Below, piece after piece: positions 1 through 9,018 of a stretch of 64,000 nucleotides of DNA. The notes beneath the pieces were generated by a model. That model did not search any database. It was not told the DNA's origin and saw nothing but the letters and a program-made list of their open reading frames with translations. Numbering within the stretch: position 1 is the stretch's first letter; every line of letters begins with the position of its first letter. The translations under genes and the position numbers were made by a program. The stretch is from Bacteroidaceae bacterium (GTDB lineage Bacteria; Bacteroidota; Bacteroidia; Bacteroidales; Bacteroidaceae), in assembly GCA_024398785.1 (NCBI GenBank), contig JAKSIO010000006.1:1-64000 (forward strand). Reading direction: 5' to 3'.

Positions 1-170
1 TACCCCTGCCGGGGAGGCTGTTGGAATTGAGCTCACTAACGTTCGCTCCATCCCTTACCCCTGCCGGGGGCTAATCTTACTCAAAAATTGAAAATTCTGC
101 AGCGAACGCTGCGATTTTTGTTGGAAGGGAGCTCTTATGAAAATAAATTTTCAACGTGCCCCCTTCCAAC
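1..170. repeat. Palindromic intergenic repeat block
   Basis: There is no gene here. TACCCCTGCCGGGG occurs at 1-14 and again at 56-69 (period 55); each copy can fold (CCCC-tgcc-GGGG). A related pair, TTGGAATTGAGCTC (21-34) and TTGGAAGGGAGCTC (121-134), matches at 12 of 14 bases. GCAGCG-AA-CGCTGC (99-112) is a perfect hairpin inside an outer stem CAAAAAT (82-88)/ATTTTTG (114-120). GTTGGAAGGG (120-129) pairs exactly with CCCTTCCAAC (161-170). The block may continue left of the window. Confidence 0.6.
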
Positions 171-171
171 A

Positions 172-208
172 AAAAAACTGCCCAGAACCATGTTCTGAGC
201 AGTTTTTT
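172..208 (-). terminator. Rho-independent terminator of tRNA-Arg
   Basis: Read on the minus strand, an inverted repeat (arm bases ACTGCTCAGAAC and GTTCTGGGCAGT, loop ATG, one G-T type mismatch) is followed by a T run. It starts 8 bases after the encoded CCA of the tRNA-Arg gene. Confidence 0.85.
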
Positions 209-215
209 CAATTTT

Positions 216-292
216 TGGTGATTCCGTTGGGATTCAAACCCAAAACCTTTTGATCCGTAGTCAAATGCTCTATTCAGTTGAGCTACGGAACC
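216..292 (-). tRNA. tRNA-Arg(ACG)
   Basis: The minus-strand cloverleaf is complete. Acceptor GGTTCCG pairs with CGGAATC (one G-U), the D arm GCTCA...GAGC is present, and the anticodon stem TTTGA/TCAAA holds loop CTACGGA with anticodon ACG. The T arm is GGGTT-TGAATC-CC like, the discriminator is A, and CCA is encoded (+ strand 216-218). Anticodon ACG is normally deaminated to ICG and reads CGN arginine codons. It stands alone between its own promoter and terminator. Confidence 0.95.
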
Positions 293-314
293 AACAAATT
301 CCGTTTTGCGTGTG

Positions 315-345
315 CAAAGGTACACCCTTTTTTATTACGCACAAA
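315..345 (-). promoter_or_regulatory. Promoter of tRNA-Arg
   Basis: On the minus strand TTTG (342-345), 19 bases, then TACCTTTG (315-322) fits the Bacteroidetes housekeeping promoter (TTTG, 19-21 bases, TAnnTTTG). The start would be near 311, about 19 bases before the mature tRNA 5' end. Confidence 0.8.
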
Positions 346-413
346 ACATTTGGGTACTTTTTTATCAAAAAAAATAACAGAATGTGTTTTAGGCATTCAA
401 TCAAAACAGATTC

Positions 414-947
414 TTAATTATTGGCAACAAACACATAACCTGCTACAGCAGAATGAATATGATTGACAGCCAGATCATCTGCAACCAAATTCAGAATGGT
501 TATAAAACCATCCGGTTCAATGCCTATCAATTCCTGATCTATGGTAGTCTGTGTGAAACTTGTACTTGGATTATACAACTGGGCACCGAAACCGTAATAC
601 AAGTCTGTTTCTATTGACGGCAGTGATTTTACAAACATCAAAGTGTACATTTCAAGACTGTCCTGGGTGAAAGCACTGGGGACATCGTCATAATCCTTTT
701 TAAAAATAAAATTGGAATCTGTCTTCTCATACTGGATAGTATCAAAACTGCCTGTTGACGGATTCTTTACAAGCGCAGTCAGTTTTTCAAAATACTCTAT
801 GCCGGAACCGCTGATGTAGGCGGTATAAGAAGCTGAAACGCTTGCTCCAGGCGTTGGTTCCGGGGGGACAACAGTTTCTTCTTCACACGATGCAAAACTT
901 ACACACAACACTCCCAGTAACGACAGTAAACCAAATAGTTTTTTCAT
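414..947 (-). CDS. Small lipoprotein of unknown function
   Basis: This encodes a 177-residue protein with a lipoprotein signal: basic start MKKLFG, hydrophobic stretch, lipobox FASC with Cys near residue 20, then an acidic and Pro-rich linker (EEETVVPPEPTPG). It should be lipid-anchored in the envelope. The remaining ~140 residues look like a beta-rich domain; I recognise no family. The gene lies 33 bases downstream of the M23 lipoprotein with no visible terminator between, so it is probably the last gene of the ligA-dapA-M23 unit. A role in the envelope is an inference from the signal peptide and position only. Confidence 0.75.
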   Translation of the reverse strand: MKKLFGLLSLLGVLCVSFASCEEETVVPPEPTPGASVSASYTAYISGSGIEYFEKLTALVKNPSTGSFDTIQYEKTDSNFIFKKDYDDVPSAFTQDSLEMYTLMFVKSLPSIETDLYYGFGAQLYNPSTSFTQTTIDQELIGIEPDGFITILNLVADDLAVNHIHSAVAGYVFVANN

Positions 948-980
948 AACATTTAATGATTTGAAAATTAATATTTGTAA

Positions 981-2216
981 TTAAAAATTGAAATCGGCTC
1001 TGAATTGCTCAATATATGTTTTGTATGCAGGCAGATCTGCCGGCGCAATAGGATCACTCTTGGTACGTTCCATTTTGAGAGGATCTATTGCAGTACCATT
1101 CTTGAATACGCGGAAATCAAGATGCGGGCCAGTTGCCGTGCCAGTCTGTCCAACATATCCTATTGTCTGTCCCTGTTTTACCTGTTTGCCTACGGCCATG
1201 CCTTTGGCAAAACCTTTAAGATGCATATATACAGTCTCGTACGTAGAATTATGTCTGACACGGATATAATTGCCTCCACCTTTGGTATCCCACCCCATCT
1301 TGATAATTTTTCCGTCACCGATGGAATGGACAGGGGTACCGCTTGGTGCGGCATAGTCAACTCCGTGGTGCGGACGTACAATCTTCAGTACCGGGTGTTT
1401 GCGTGCATTGCTGAACTTGGATGATATACGGGTATACTGTAACGGAGCTTTCAGGAACTGCTGACGCATTCCGCCGCCTTCCAGGTCATAATACTCCAGT
1501 TTACCACCTCTGTAATTGTACCGTATGGCATAGTGGTCTTCCTTGCCGTGAATAATATTGGCAGCAAGCAGTCTGCCCGTACTTACCAGCGATGTGTCTT
1601 CGCGTTTGTAAACCTCTTCATAGCACACTGCAAACGAATCCTGCGGCTGTATACCGAAGAAGTCTATAGTCCATGCGTAGATATCGGGAATCTGGGCGGC
1701 AATGTTATCACTGGCGCCGGCACTTATCATACCGTTCCACAGTGAACCTTCAATTGGGCCACTCACAAACTTGCGCACGGTATCGGTAGCATAGGCATCG
1801 CGCTTGACATACATACTGTCACCGAAACAATAGACCACATATTCTACCGCGTTTATGTCATAGATAAAATAATCTGTACGTGCGGTGGAGTCAGTACGTG
1901 TCAGAACGTGGTAGGATTTGCCCGCCTGCAGGTCACTGAGTTTGTACACCTTCTTGGCGCATTTCTCCATGTTTATCAGCTGCAGATTTGACACTCCGAA
2001 AGGTAGAAGTATTTTAGACAAAGTTTCCTTTTTGCCTATAATACTGTCAGTTACGTTGTAGTCATCAATACAGATGCCCCATTTATATACCGGCACATGT
2101 ACTGGTTCCTGTTCCTGTTCGCCAACGTTTTTTTTCTTTCCGCTGCACGAGCACGATGCCAACTCTACGAGTGCACATAATGCCAAGAGGTTCAACAAAA
2201 GACCACGAACTCTCAT
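981..2216 (-). CDS. M23-family peptidase lipoprotein
   Basis: The 411-residue protein has an N-terminal lipoprotein-type signal (LVELASC, Cys about residue 22) and a C-terminal M23 (LytM-like) domain. Motifs are HHGVDYAAPSGTPV, with the H-x3-D zinc ligands, the glycine-rich GYVGQTGTATGPH core, and GPHLDFRV. The family's last motif is normally HxH; here it reads HLD, so the expected third zinc ligand is Asp. Family knowledge suggests peptidoglycan endopeptidase or an endopeptidase-regulating role; the substitution makes activity uncertain. Its ATG overlaps the dapA stop by four bases (ATGA), which points to translational coupling. About 240 residues before the peptidase domain match nothing I know. 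Confidence 0.85.
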   Translation of the reverse strand: MRVRGLLLNLLALCALVELASCSCSGKKKNVGEQEQEPVHVPVYKWGICIDDYNVTDSIIGKKETLSKILLPFGVSNLQLINMEKCAKKVYKLSDLQAGKSYHVLTRTDSTARTDYFIYDINAVEYVVYCFGDSMYVKRDAYATDTVRKFVSGPIEGSLWNGMISAGASDNIAAQIPDIYAWTIDFFGIQPQDSFAVCYEEVYKREDTSLVSTGRLLAANIIHGKEDHYAIRYNYRGGKLEYYDLEGGGMRQQFLKAPLQYTRISSKFSNARKHPVLKIVRPHHGVDYAAPSGTPVHSIGDGKIIKMGWDTKGGGNYIRVRHNSTYETVYMHLKGFAKGMAVGKQVKQGQTIGYVGQTGTATGPHLDFRVFKNGTAIDPLKMERTKSDPIAPADLPAYKTYIEQFRADFNF

Positions 2217-3109
2217 ACGCCCATAATCTTTTTGTATTCCACTGCTATCTCTTTATAGGTCTTGTCGGTAACAGGAACAATAGGCAGACGCATTGTATTC
2301 CGTAGCAGGTGCATCTGCTCCATAAGAGCCTTAACACCACACGGACTACCCTCAACAAACATCAGATCATACATCTTGAGCAGTTTTGCCTGAATAGCCT
2401 GAGCCTGCTCCATCTGTCCCTGCATGGCATAATGAACAAGATCACCATACATTTTTGGCAAAGCATTACCTATAACTGATATGATACCTACGCATCCGTC
2501 CGGAATAATGTCTATTGTAAGACAGTCATCTCCGCTGATAACGGCAAAGTCTGCAGGTTTACGCTTAAGAATATCTCTTATCTGGTCAATTTTGCCCGAT
2601 GCCTCCTTTATTGCAATAATATTGTCAAAATCGTTTGCAAGGCGTATTGTGGTGTCAGCCTCAAGATTACGGCCTGTACGGCCCGGTACGTTGTATAGCA
2701 CCAACGGAAGCGGGCTAACCTGAGCAGCAGCCTTAAAATGCTGATATATACCCTCCTGTGTAGGTTTGTTATAGAAAGGAACCGCACTCAGAATGGCATC
2801 GGCTCCCTGATACTCAAAGTTCTTGAGGTCTTCTACCAGTGCAGCAGTGCAGTTATTGCTCAAACCAACCAGTACAGGAACACGTCCGGCAATCTGTTTT
2901 ACGGCAAAATCAAACACCTCCTTGCGTTCTTTCTTAGTCAATGTAGGTGTCTCTGCGGTTGTTCCAAGAATACAATAAAAGTCGATACCGCCGGCAATCT
3001 GAAACTCAATAATGTCCGCCAAAGCGGCATAATCAATGTTTCCTTCTGCATCGAAAGGCGTTACCAACGCTATTCCAAGCCCTGTAAAAGGATTTTTTGT
3101 CTTACTCAT
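2213..3109 (-). CDS. dapA: 4-hydroxy-tetrahydrodipicolinate synthase
   Basis: DapA condenses pyruvate with aspartate-semialdehyde, the first step of the lysine/diaminopimelate branch. The 298-residue length is usual. Visible residues are the Thr-Thr pair at 50-51 (GTTAETPTL), Tyr139 in LVLYNVPGRTG, Arg144, and the Schiff-base Lys168 in IIAIKEASG, matching the known T44/T45/Y133/R138/K161 layout of the E. coli enzyme. The usual GTTGE motif reads GTTAE. It follows ligA by 16 bases and overlaps the M23 gene. Pairing of a meso-DAP enzyme with a peptidoglycan peptidase is functionally consistent, though the link may be only operonic. Confidence 0.97.
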   Translation of the reverse strand: MSKTKNPFTGLGIALVTPFDAEGNIDYAALADIIEFQIAGGIDFYCILGTTAETPTLTKKERKEVFDFAVKQIAGRVPVLVGLSNNCTAALVEDLKNFEYQGADAILSAVPFYNKPTQEGIYQHFKAAAQVSPLPLVLYNVPGRTGRNLEADTTIRLANDFDNIIAIKEASGKIDQIRDILKRKPADFAVISGDDCLTIDIIPDGCVGIISVIGNALPKMYGDLVHYAMQGQMEQAQAIQAKLLKMYDLMFVEGSPCGVKALMEQMHLLRNTMRLPIVPVTDKTYKEIAVEYKKIMGV

Positions 3110-3125
3110 AATATATTATCTTGTT

Positions 3126-5138
3126 TTATTTAATCATCTCTAAAAATTCATCTTCCGACTTGACGGGCACTCCAAGCTGAGCTGCCTTTTCACGTTTGGC
3201 AGGTCCCATATTCTCTCCGGCAAGAACAAACGTTGTCTTGGACGATATACTGCTGCTGTTTTTGCCGCCATGAGCTTCAATTATATCTTTGTACTCATCG
3301 CGTGAATGATGGCTGAAGACACCACTGATAACAATACTCATACCGTCCAGACTCATATTCAACTGAGCACCGTTTTCTGCCACATTTACAGACATTTGCG
3401 TATTGAGTCCTAAAGCACTGACAGCATCTTCAATACCGGGATTCTCACTAAAGAAATCTATAATGCTCTGCGCTATTCTTTCGCCTATATCGGGAGTATT
3501 TTTAAGCTCTTCAAAACTTGCCGATGCCAAATTATGCAACGACCCGAACTTGCGTGCCAGGGACTTTGCGGTAGTCTGCCCCACAAAACGTATTCCCATT
3601 GCAAACAGGACACGGTCAAACGGGACCTGTTTTGAGTCCTCTATGCTATGTACTATGATTCTGGCTGATTTATCGCCCAACCCCTCCAAGTAGCACAAAT
3701 CCTGAACTTTAAGCTTATACAGGTCAAAATATGTACGTACCAGTCCCTTTGAGAAAAGCAAGTCTATGGTTTCCGTTCCAAGACCTTCAATATCCATAGC
3801 CTTGCGCTGTATAAAGTGCTCAATGCGGCCTTTAAGCTGAGAAGGACAATTGTTTGTATTTGAGCAATATGTGACAGATTCACCAGGTATGCGCACAAGT
3901 TTGGCACCACATTCAGGACATGTAGTAATAAAGGTAACCTTATCCCCAATCATGAACGAACGTGAATCATAGTCAACACCACATATTTTTGGAATTATCT
4001 CCCCACCCTTCTCGATATAGACCATATCGCCAATGTACAAATCAAAGGCCTGAATAAAATCAGCATTGTTCAAAGTGGCCCTTTTGACCACAGTGCCCGC
4101 CAGCAAAACAGGGTCCAGGTTTGCCACTGGAGTGACCGCACCGGTACGTCCAACTTGGTAAGAAACTGAATTCAAACGTGTTACAGCACGTTCCGCGTGG
4201 AACTTATACGCAATGGCCCAACGCGGAGACCTGGATTTGAAACCCAACTCCTGCTGCTGGGACAAACTGTCCACCTTCAATACCACTCCATCTGTTGCAA
4301 CAGGCAAAGACTTACGTGCCTGGTCCCAATAGTCCAGAAAATCAAGAACCTGCTGTAAAGTATCACAGATTTTAATGTGATCAGATATCTTGAAACCCCA
4401 ATTGCGTGCAGTTAACAGATTGTCAATGTGGGAATTACCTTCTATATCAGTTCCTAAAAGATAATACAGATATGCGTCAAGACCGCGTTCCGCAACAATC
4501 TGAGCATTCTGCTGCTTCAAAGTACCGCTTGCCGCATTGCGCGGATTAGCAAACAACTGTTCCCCCTCGGCCTGTCTTTTGGCATTCAGAGCGTTAAAAC
4601 TGTCCCAAGGCATAAGAACCTCACCGCGTATCTCAAATTCATCAGGATAGCCGGAATCAGGCTTCAGGACCAACGGAATGGAACGGATGGTACGCACATT
4701 GGCGGTAACATCATCTCCCATCACACCATCACCTCGGGTAACAGCCTGAACAAGCTTTCCATGTCTGTATGTTAAACTTATGGACAATCCGTCAAACTTA
4801 AGTTCACAGCAGATGCGGAACGGTTCGCCAAGGTCACGGCTCACACGATTATAAAACTCGGTGACATCGGCCTCGGAATATGTATTGTCAAGGGAAAGCA
4901 TGGGATATTTGTGCTTAACTTGCTCAAAACCACTCTTTTGGTTAAGATCACTTCCAACACGCTGGGTTGGTGAATTAGGGTCAAAACACTCCGGATGCCG
5001 CTTTTCCAGATCCTGCAGTTCATGCATCAGAGTGTCAAAATCCTGATCTGAAATAACAGGCGCATTCTGCACGTAATACAGATAATTGTACTCATGCAGA
5101 AGTTTTCTTAATTCCGTAATCCTTTGAACCTGATCCAT
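3126..5138 (-). CDS. ligA: NAD-dependent DNA ligase LigA
   Basis: LigA seals nicks in replication and repair using NAD+. From the chosen start it has 670 residues. Domains in order are: Ia ([14 protein letters not shown]), adenylation with the KxDG motif in [12 protein letters not shown] fold, the Cys4 zinc finger (CPECG...[10 protein letters not shown]), helix-hairpin-helix repeats, and a C-terminal BRCT domain starting near [12 protein letters not shown]. The frame is open from an ATG at 5159, but the second Met (5138, [10 protein letters not shown]) fits the family N-terminus and leaves about 28 bases after the likely start from TATTTTTG at 5170-5177. It is the first gene of a minus-strand unit with dapA. 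Confidence 0.97.
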   Translation of the reverse strand: MDQVQRITELRKLLHEYNYLYYVQNAPVISDQDFDTLMHELQDLEKRHPECFDPNSPTQRVGSDLNQKSGFEQVKHKYPMLSLDNTYSEADVTEFYNRVSRDLGEPFRICCELKFDGLSISLTYRHGKLVQAVTRGDGVMGDDVTANVRTIRSIPLVLKPDSGYPDEFEIRGEVLMPWDSFNALNAKRQAEGEQLFANPRNAASGTLKQQNAQIVAERGLDAYLYYLLGTDIEGNSHIDNLLTARNWGFKISDHIKICDTLQQVLDFLDYWDQARKSLPVATDGVVLKVDSLSQQQELGFKSRSPRWAIAYKFHAERAVTRLNSVSYQVGRTGAVTPVANLDPVLLAGTVVKRATLNNADFIQAFDLYIGDMVYIEKGGEIIPKICGVDYDSRSFMIGDKVTFITTCPECGAKLVRIPGESVTYCSNTNNCPSQLKGRIEHFIQRKAMDIEGLGTETIDLLFSKGLVRTYFDLYKLKVQDLCYLEGLGDKSARIIVHSIEDSKQVPFDRVLFAMGIRFVGQTTAKSLARKFGSLHNLASASFEELKNTPDIGERIAQSIIDFFSENPGIEDAVSALGLNTQMSVNVAENGAQLNMSLDGMSIVISGVFSHHSRDEYKDIIEAHGGKNSSSISSKTTFVLAGENMGPAKREKAAQLGVPVKSEDEFLEMIK

Positions 5139-5169
5139 GCGCGTGCGTATAGCGTACACTTAAATTACG

Positions 5170-5177
5170 CAAAAATA
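5170..5177 (-). promoter_or_regulatory. Likely -7 element for ligA
   Basis: TATTTTTG on the minus strand matches TAnnTTTG. No TTTG lies at the expected upstream distance, so this is weaker than the trmD promoter on the other strand. It would give a start near 5166. Confidence 0.5.
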
Positions 5178-5194
5178 CTATTATTTAATTGGAT

Positions 5195-5226
5195 TTTGGA
5201 GCATATTTCTCTTTTTTGTAATTTTG
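5195..5226 (+). promoter_or_regulatory. Promoter of trmD
   Basis: TTTG (5195-5198), 20 bases, TAATTTTG (5219-5226). The transcription start would be near 5230, about 22 bases before the trmD ATG. Confidence 0.8.
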
Positions 5227-5251
5227 TCGCACAAAAACTTATCAACAAATA

Positions 5252-5926
5252 ATGAGAATAGATATACTGACCCTTTTTCCGCAAATGATAGAGAGTTTTA
5301 TGAACGAATCTATCCTTGGACGCGCACAAAAGGGAGGATTCGCTCAGATTGTTCTTCACGACATACGTGACTACACAACAGACAAGCATCACAAAGCCGA
5401 CGACTACAGCTTTGGAGGCAGTGCCGGTCTTGTCATGAAGGTTGAGCCTATATACAGGCTTATAACCAAACTCAAATCTGAACGCGAGTATGACGAAGTT
5501 ATCTATACATCGCCTGATGGTGAAACTTTCAACCAGCCCATGGCCAATTCATTGTCGTTGTTGAACAATGTTATAATTCTTTGCGGACACTACAAGGGAG
5601 TAGACCACCGCATACGGGAACATCTCATAACAAAAGAAGTCAGTATAGGCGATTATGTGCTTACAGGAGGCGAACTTGCCGCAGCTGTAATGACAGATTC
5701 AATTGTAAGACTTATTCCCGGAGTCCTTACAGATGAACAGAGCGCGCTGTCAGACTCATTTCAGGACAATCTTTTGGCGCCGCCTGTATATACACGCCCC
5801 AGGGAATTCAACGGATGGAGCGTACCCGATGTTCTTTTAAGCGGCAATCAGGCTCTTATAGACCAATGGCAAATGGATCAAGCCATGGAAAGAACACTTG
5901 CCTTACGTCCTGATCTGCTCAAATAA
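5252..5926 (+). CDS. trmD: tRNA (guanine-N1)-methyltransferase TrmD
   Basis: TrmD methylates G37 of tRNAs from S-adenosylmethionine and so prevents +1 frameshifting. The 224-residue length is normal for a Bacteroidetes TrmD. SPOUT-fold motifs are visible: the N-terminal [12 protein letters not shown], the knot region [18 protein letters not shown], and [14 protein letters not shown] with the conserved D of the following AVMTDS. It is alone here, not in the rpsP-rimM-trmD-rplS operon of many bacteria; it is divergent from ligA across 113 bases. No clear hairpin terminator follows. Confidence 0.97.
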   Translation: MRIDILTLFPQMIESFMNESILGRAQKGGFAQIVLHDIRDYTTDKHHKADDYSFGGSAGLVMKVEPIYRLITKLKSEREYDEVIYTSPDGETFNQPMANSLSLLNNVIILCGHYKGVDHRIREHLITKEVSIGDYVLTGGELAAAVMTDSIVRLIPGVLTDEQSALSDSFQDNLLAPPVYTRPREFNGWSVPDVLLSGNQALIDQWQMDQAMERTLALRPDLLK

Positions 5927-6102
5927 TCTCTTATTTCAGGAAATTAACAACAGAATTTTAGGTGAAAAATCAAAAATTCTGAATTTATCGGGGGAAATCT
6001 GCATTTTCTCCAGATTTCAATATTCAACCATTTTATCAGATAAATATCCAAATATTCGATTTTGGTGAAAATAGCACAAAAATGCCATTATTTCACCATT
6101 AT

Positions 6103-6589
6103 TTACAATTGTTTGCAGTCATTCACTATTTACATTTCGGAATAAAAATCTATTCACATTTGTCATTTTAGGCTAATATTACAAATGTAAATCGTGGTTA
6201 CATTTGTAAATATGGCGGTTCTAGGTTACAAAAATAAACGGGTATATACCCATTGTACATTTGTGAATTTACAATTCAACTTTATGCAATATACAATTAT
6301 ACAGTCGATTATACAAAATACTTTTATGAGTGTATTTGATTGATTATAAGTATTTTATGATATTTTATATACATCAAAATACGGTCTGAAAGCCGTTTTG
6401 AGCTAAAATCTGAACTACAGCACTATTCAGCTTGAATACAAACACTATTATCATCAAAAAAACCAGTTAATTACGCAAAAGTATTCAAGTAAAGTATACA
6501 TTTAATATTAACATCTGAAATCTTAAATGTTAATAGATTGTTCAAATGTAAATTTAATGATACACAAATGTAACAATAAACAATTGTAA
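6103..6589. promoter_or_regulatory. Array of ACAWWTGT operator-like sites
   Basis: The 8-base core ACA-WW-TGT occurs at 6105-6112, 6156-6163, 6181-6188, 6200-6207, 6257-6264, 6564-6571 and 6580-6587. The copies at 6179-6190 and 6198-6209 extend to full 5-base arms (TTACA-nn-TGTAA), with centres 19 bases apart. The last two lie just upstream of the -33 element of the downstream XRE-type gene. The natural reading is binding sites for a dimeric HTH protein, possibly that gene's own product; this is inference. Confidence 0.55.
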
Positions 6590-6594
6590 AATAA

Positions 6595-6626
6595 TTTGGA
6601 AATGTAAAAAATGCTATGTACTTTTG
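6595..6626 (+). promoter_or_regulatory. Promoter of the XRE-type regulator gene
   Basis: TTTG (6595-6598), 20 bases, TACTTTTG (6619-6626), predicting a start near 6630 and a ~29-base leader. ACAWWTGT sites lie directly upstream. Confidence 0.8.
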
Positions 6627-6658
6627 TAACAGTAAGAAATTTTTAAAAAATTTGCCGT

Positions 6659-7165
6659 ATGATTGACCGAATTAAGCAAATAATGGATTCTCATGGAATG
6701 AACCAAGCAACCTTTGCAGACAGAATTGGTGTAGGACGTTCTACATTCCACCACATAATAAGTGGAAGGAACAATCCTGGTCTTGAAGTGATCATGAAAA
6801 TTTGCGACTCTTTTCCTGATGTCAAACTTGACTGGTTGTTGAAAGGAGAGGGCGAATATGTACCCCAAAACGTGGTTCCTGATGACTTATTCAGCTCATT
6901 ATCAGACAATAACGAAGAAATCACTACCCCGGAACCGGTTAGTGAATGTTCCAAAACAGAACAAAATTCACAACAGGAATTTACAAAGATAATTCCAACA
7001 CAACAAATTGACAATGAAGAAGTTAAGCCACAAAATAGTGTCACTCTACCCCTCTCAGAATTCAATATTTTGAAAGAACTTAGTACACAGGCTCAAAATA
7101 GAAAAATTGAAAAGATTATGGTTTTGTACTCAGATGGTACATTCCAGAATTTCCAGTCAAATTAG
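6659..7165 (+). CDS. XRE/Cro-CI-type helix-turn-helix protein
   Basis: This is a 168-residue protein. Residues 1-65 form an HTH_XRE domain: IKQIMDSHGMNQATFADRIG, then the recognition helix region GRSTFHHIISGRNNPG and ICDSFPDVKLDWLLKGEG, the last typical of phage-repressor-like HTH proteins of Bacteroidetes. Residues 75-130 are a Ser/Gln/Glu/Thr-rich linker. The C-terminus (LPLSEFNILKELSTQAQNRKIEKIMV) could be a short oligomerisation helix. No protease (S24) domain is present, so it is not a LexA/CI-type self-cleaving repressor. The promoter is preceded by repeated palindromes, which suggests autoregulation. The target genes are unknown; the next gene encodes a secreted LRR protein with its own promoter. 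Confidence 0.85.
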   Translation: MIDRIKQIMDSHGMNQATFADRIGVGRSTFHHIISGRNNPGLEVIMKICDSFPDVKLDWLLKGEGEYVPQNVVPDDLFSSLSDNNEEITTPEPVSECSKTEQNSQQEFTKIIPTQQIDNEEVKPQNSVTLPLSEFNILKELSTQAQNRKIEKIMVLYSDGTFQNFQSN

Positions 7166-7199
7166 TCTCTATTTTTTTGTAAATAAATGTAGAAATAAA

Positions 7200-7231
7200 T
7201 TTGCATTTATTAATTTTTGTTCATAATTTTG
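7200..7231 (+). promoter_or_regulatory. Promoter of the LRR protein gene
   Basis: TTTG (7200-7203), 20 bases, TAATTTTG (7224-7231). The predicted start is near 7235, about 25 bases before the ATG. Confidence 0.8.
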
Positions 7232-7259
7232 GAAAACGGAATTCTAAATTTCTAAGGTT

Positions 7260-8228
7260 ATGAAAAAGTATATTTTTTGTCTGGTTGCACTGCTTGCAGC
7301 ACTGTTCTGCAGCACATCTTTATATGCTAAGAGTTCAAAAAACAAAGCTAGAACTGCCAAAAACGCCAAAGAACTATACATGAACCTTCTGGTTAAGCAG
7401 CTTGATGCTCAAATCAGTCCTGAAGGGCTCTTAACCGTCAAATACAGCAATGGTTCTACCCTATATTACACTATTTTGGACAACTTTGGCAACGTTGCTC
7501 TTACCTGGGATCATAGTGATGGTAAAACATCATATAATCAGGGTGTTAGCGCTTATAAAGGTGCTATTGAAATACCCTCTTTTATCACCATTGAGAGTAA
7601 AGGTGATCAGGAAGAAGACATTGTAATGAGTTTCAACGTATGCGAAATAGCCGAAAATGCCTTTAACGGTTGTTCTGAACTGACATCAGTGTCTATCCCT
7701 TATAGCGTCAGAAACATTCGCCAGAACGCATTTTCAGACTGTGATAAGCTGGAATCTATCAATGTAAATGACAATAATAACATATATATGTCGCAGGACG
7801 GTATTCTGTTCAGCAAGTCACAGAATATCCTCATATTATACCCTGCACAGAAGCAGAATACGGCATATACAGTACCTGAAGCAACAACAATAATATGCCC
7901 CAATGCATTCCAGAACAACAGTGCACTGCATAGTATTGTTATTACTGATAATGTTACCGCAATCAGCGATTATTCTTTCCAGAATTGTTCAAATCTTGAG
8001 AGTATTTCATTAGGAAAGAGCCTCAGAATTATTGGAAAGGGCGCTTTCCGCGGTTGTAACTCTATCAGTGAAATTCGTTCTGCCAATATATTTGCTCCGC
8101 ATAACTGCCCAATTGTATTTGAACGCAGTATCAAAGCTACATGCAAGGTGGTTGTGCCAACAGGTCAGACAAGTAATTACAAACGCCGTCTGGAATGGCT
8201 TGAATTCCAGAATTATGTAGAAGAATAG
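7260..8228 (+). CDS. Secreted BspA-type leucine-rich repeat protein
   Basis: This 322-residue protein has a Sec signal peptide (MKKYIFCLVALLAALFCSTSLYA, cleavage about residue 24). From about residue 115 it carries BspA/LRR_5-type repeats, with the units IAENAFNGCSELTSVSIP, IRQNAFSDCDKLESINV, ICPNAFQNNSALHSIVI, ISDYSFQNCSNLESISL and IGKGAFRGCNSISEI. Such proteins in gut and oral Bacteroidales mediate adhesion or surface interactions, but this one is short and lacks a visible sorting or type IX signal, so location (periplasm or surface) is open. Residues 30-110 match nothing I know. It has its own promoter and ends 10 bases before pyrK. Confidence 0.85.
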   Translation: MKKYIFCLVALLAALFCSTSLYAKSSKNKARTAKNAKELYMNLLVKQLDAQISPEGLLTVKYSNGSTLYYTILDNFGNVALTWDHSDGKTSYNQGVSAYKGAIEIPSFITIESKGDQEEDIVMSFNVCEIAENAFNGCSELTSVSIPYSVRNIRQNAFSDCDKLESINVNDNNNIYMSQDGILFSKSQNILILYPAQKQNTAYTVPEATTIICPNAFQNNSALHSIVITDNVTAISDYSFQNCSNLESISLGKSLRIIGKGAFRGCNSISEIRSANIFAPHNCPIVFERSIKATCKVVVPTGQTSNYKRRLEWLEFQNYVEE

Positions 8229-8238
8229 CACAATTACA

Positions 8239-9018
8239 ATGCAAAAAATCCAATCAGATCTGCGCGTTGTTGACAACCAACGTTTAAGCGCAAGAGCCTG
8301 CCTTATTACATTAGAAAGTATAGACAAACTGCCCCGCATTCGTGCAGGGCAGTTTGCTGAATTATTGGTCCCAGACTGCCCTGGCGTATATCTGCGCAGG
8401 CCTATTTCAATTCATGCCGTTGATACGGAGCATAACCGTGTGGAATTTCTGGTTCAATTGGTAGGGAAAGGCACAAATGCACTTGCCGCTGTCAAGCCGG
8501 GAGAGATAATAAACACTATTCTTCCGCTGGGAAATGGATTTGATGTGGAGAATATGACTTATAAACATCCGCTTCTGATAGGCGGTGGAATAGGCATAGC
8601 TCCACTCTACCAACTTGGCGTAGATATGGCCAAGAACGGCATACAACCCACATTTCTCTTTGGCACACGTTCAAAACAGGATATAATTCTTATGGATAAA
8701 TACAGCCGTATAGCTCCATTGGAATATACCACTGAAGACGGAAGTTTTGCTACTAAGGGTTTTGTTACAGATCATGTTCTGATGAACGCTGATATAAAGA
8801 AATTTGACGCACTGTACGTTTGCGGTCCAACACCTATGATGAAAGCTGTAGTACAAAAGGCTGCTTTGTCTCAAATTGACTGTTACGTATCTCTGGAGCA
8901 TAAAATGGCATGCGGACTAGGTGCTTGCCTGTGCTGCGTTGAGGTTATTGACGGTACAAACACATGTGTATGCAAGGATGGTCCTGTATTTAAATCTGAC
9001 AGATTGCAATGGAAATGA
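8239..9018 (+). CDS. pyrK: Dihydroorotate dehydrogenase B, electron-transfer subunit
   Basis: PyrK carries electrons from PyrD to NAD+ in de novo pyrimidine synthesis. The 259-residue protein shows the FAD site YLRRPISIH, the NAD-binding glycine motif [15 protein letters not shown], the conserved [10 protein letters not shown], and a C-terminal [2Fe-2S] cluster site [12 protein letters not shown]...CVCKDGPVF with four Cys. It overlaps pyrD, consistent with a heteromeric class 1B enzyme. It lies 10 bases after the LRR gene, so read-through from that promoter is possible. Confidence 0.96.
   Translation: MQKIQSDLRVVDNQRLSARACLITLESIDKLPRIRAGQFAELLVPDCPGVYLRRPISIHAVDTEHNRVEFLVQLVGKGTNALAAVKPGEIINTILPLGNGFDVENMTYKHPLLIGGGIGIAPLYQLGVDMAKNGIQPTFLFGTRSKQDIILMDKYSRIAPLEYTTEDGSFATKGFVTDHVLMNADIKKFDALYVCGPTPMMKAVVQKAALSQIDCYVSLEHKMACGLGACLCCVEVIDGTNTCVCKDGPVFKSDRLQWK

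Larger units (their letters stand above)
5927..6658. other. 732-base AT-rich intergenic region with operator-like repeats
   Basis: I find no convincing gene. The region holds seven copies of the core ACAWWTGT (listed separately), the perfect palindrome GGGTATATACCC at 6240-6251, and a hairpin at 6375-6400 (CAAAA-CGG/CCG-TTTTG with a two-base bulge). It ends with the promoter of the XRE-type gene. The stretch 6270-6540 is very AT-rich and otherwise featureless to the eye. Confidence 0.6.

Noticed and set aside
1005..1424. Open frame of 139 codons on the plus strand
   Set aside because: It is antisense to the M23 peptidase domain, whose catalytic motifs are clear on the other strand.
6659..7165. 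Prophage repressor and remnant prophage
   Set aside because: The HTH protein resembles phage repressors, but no integrase, structural or lysis gene is nearby.
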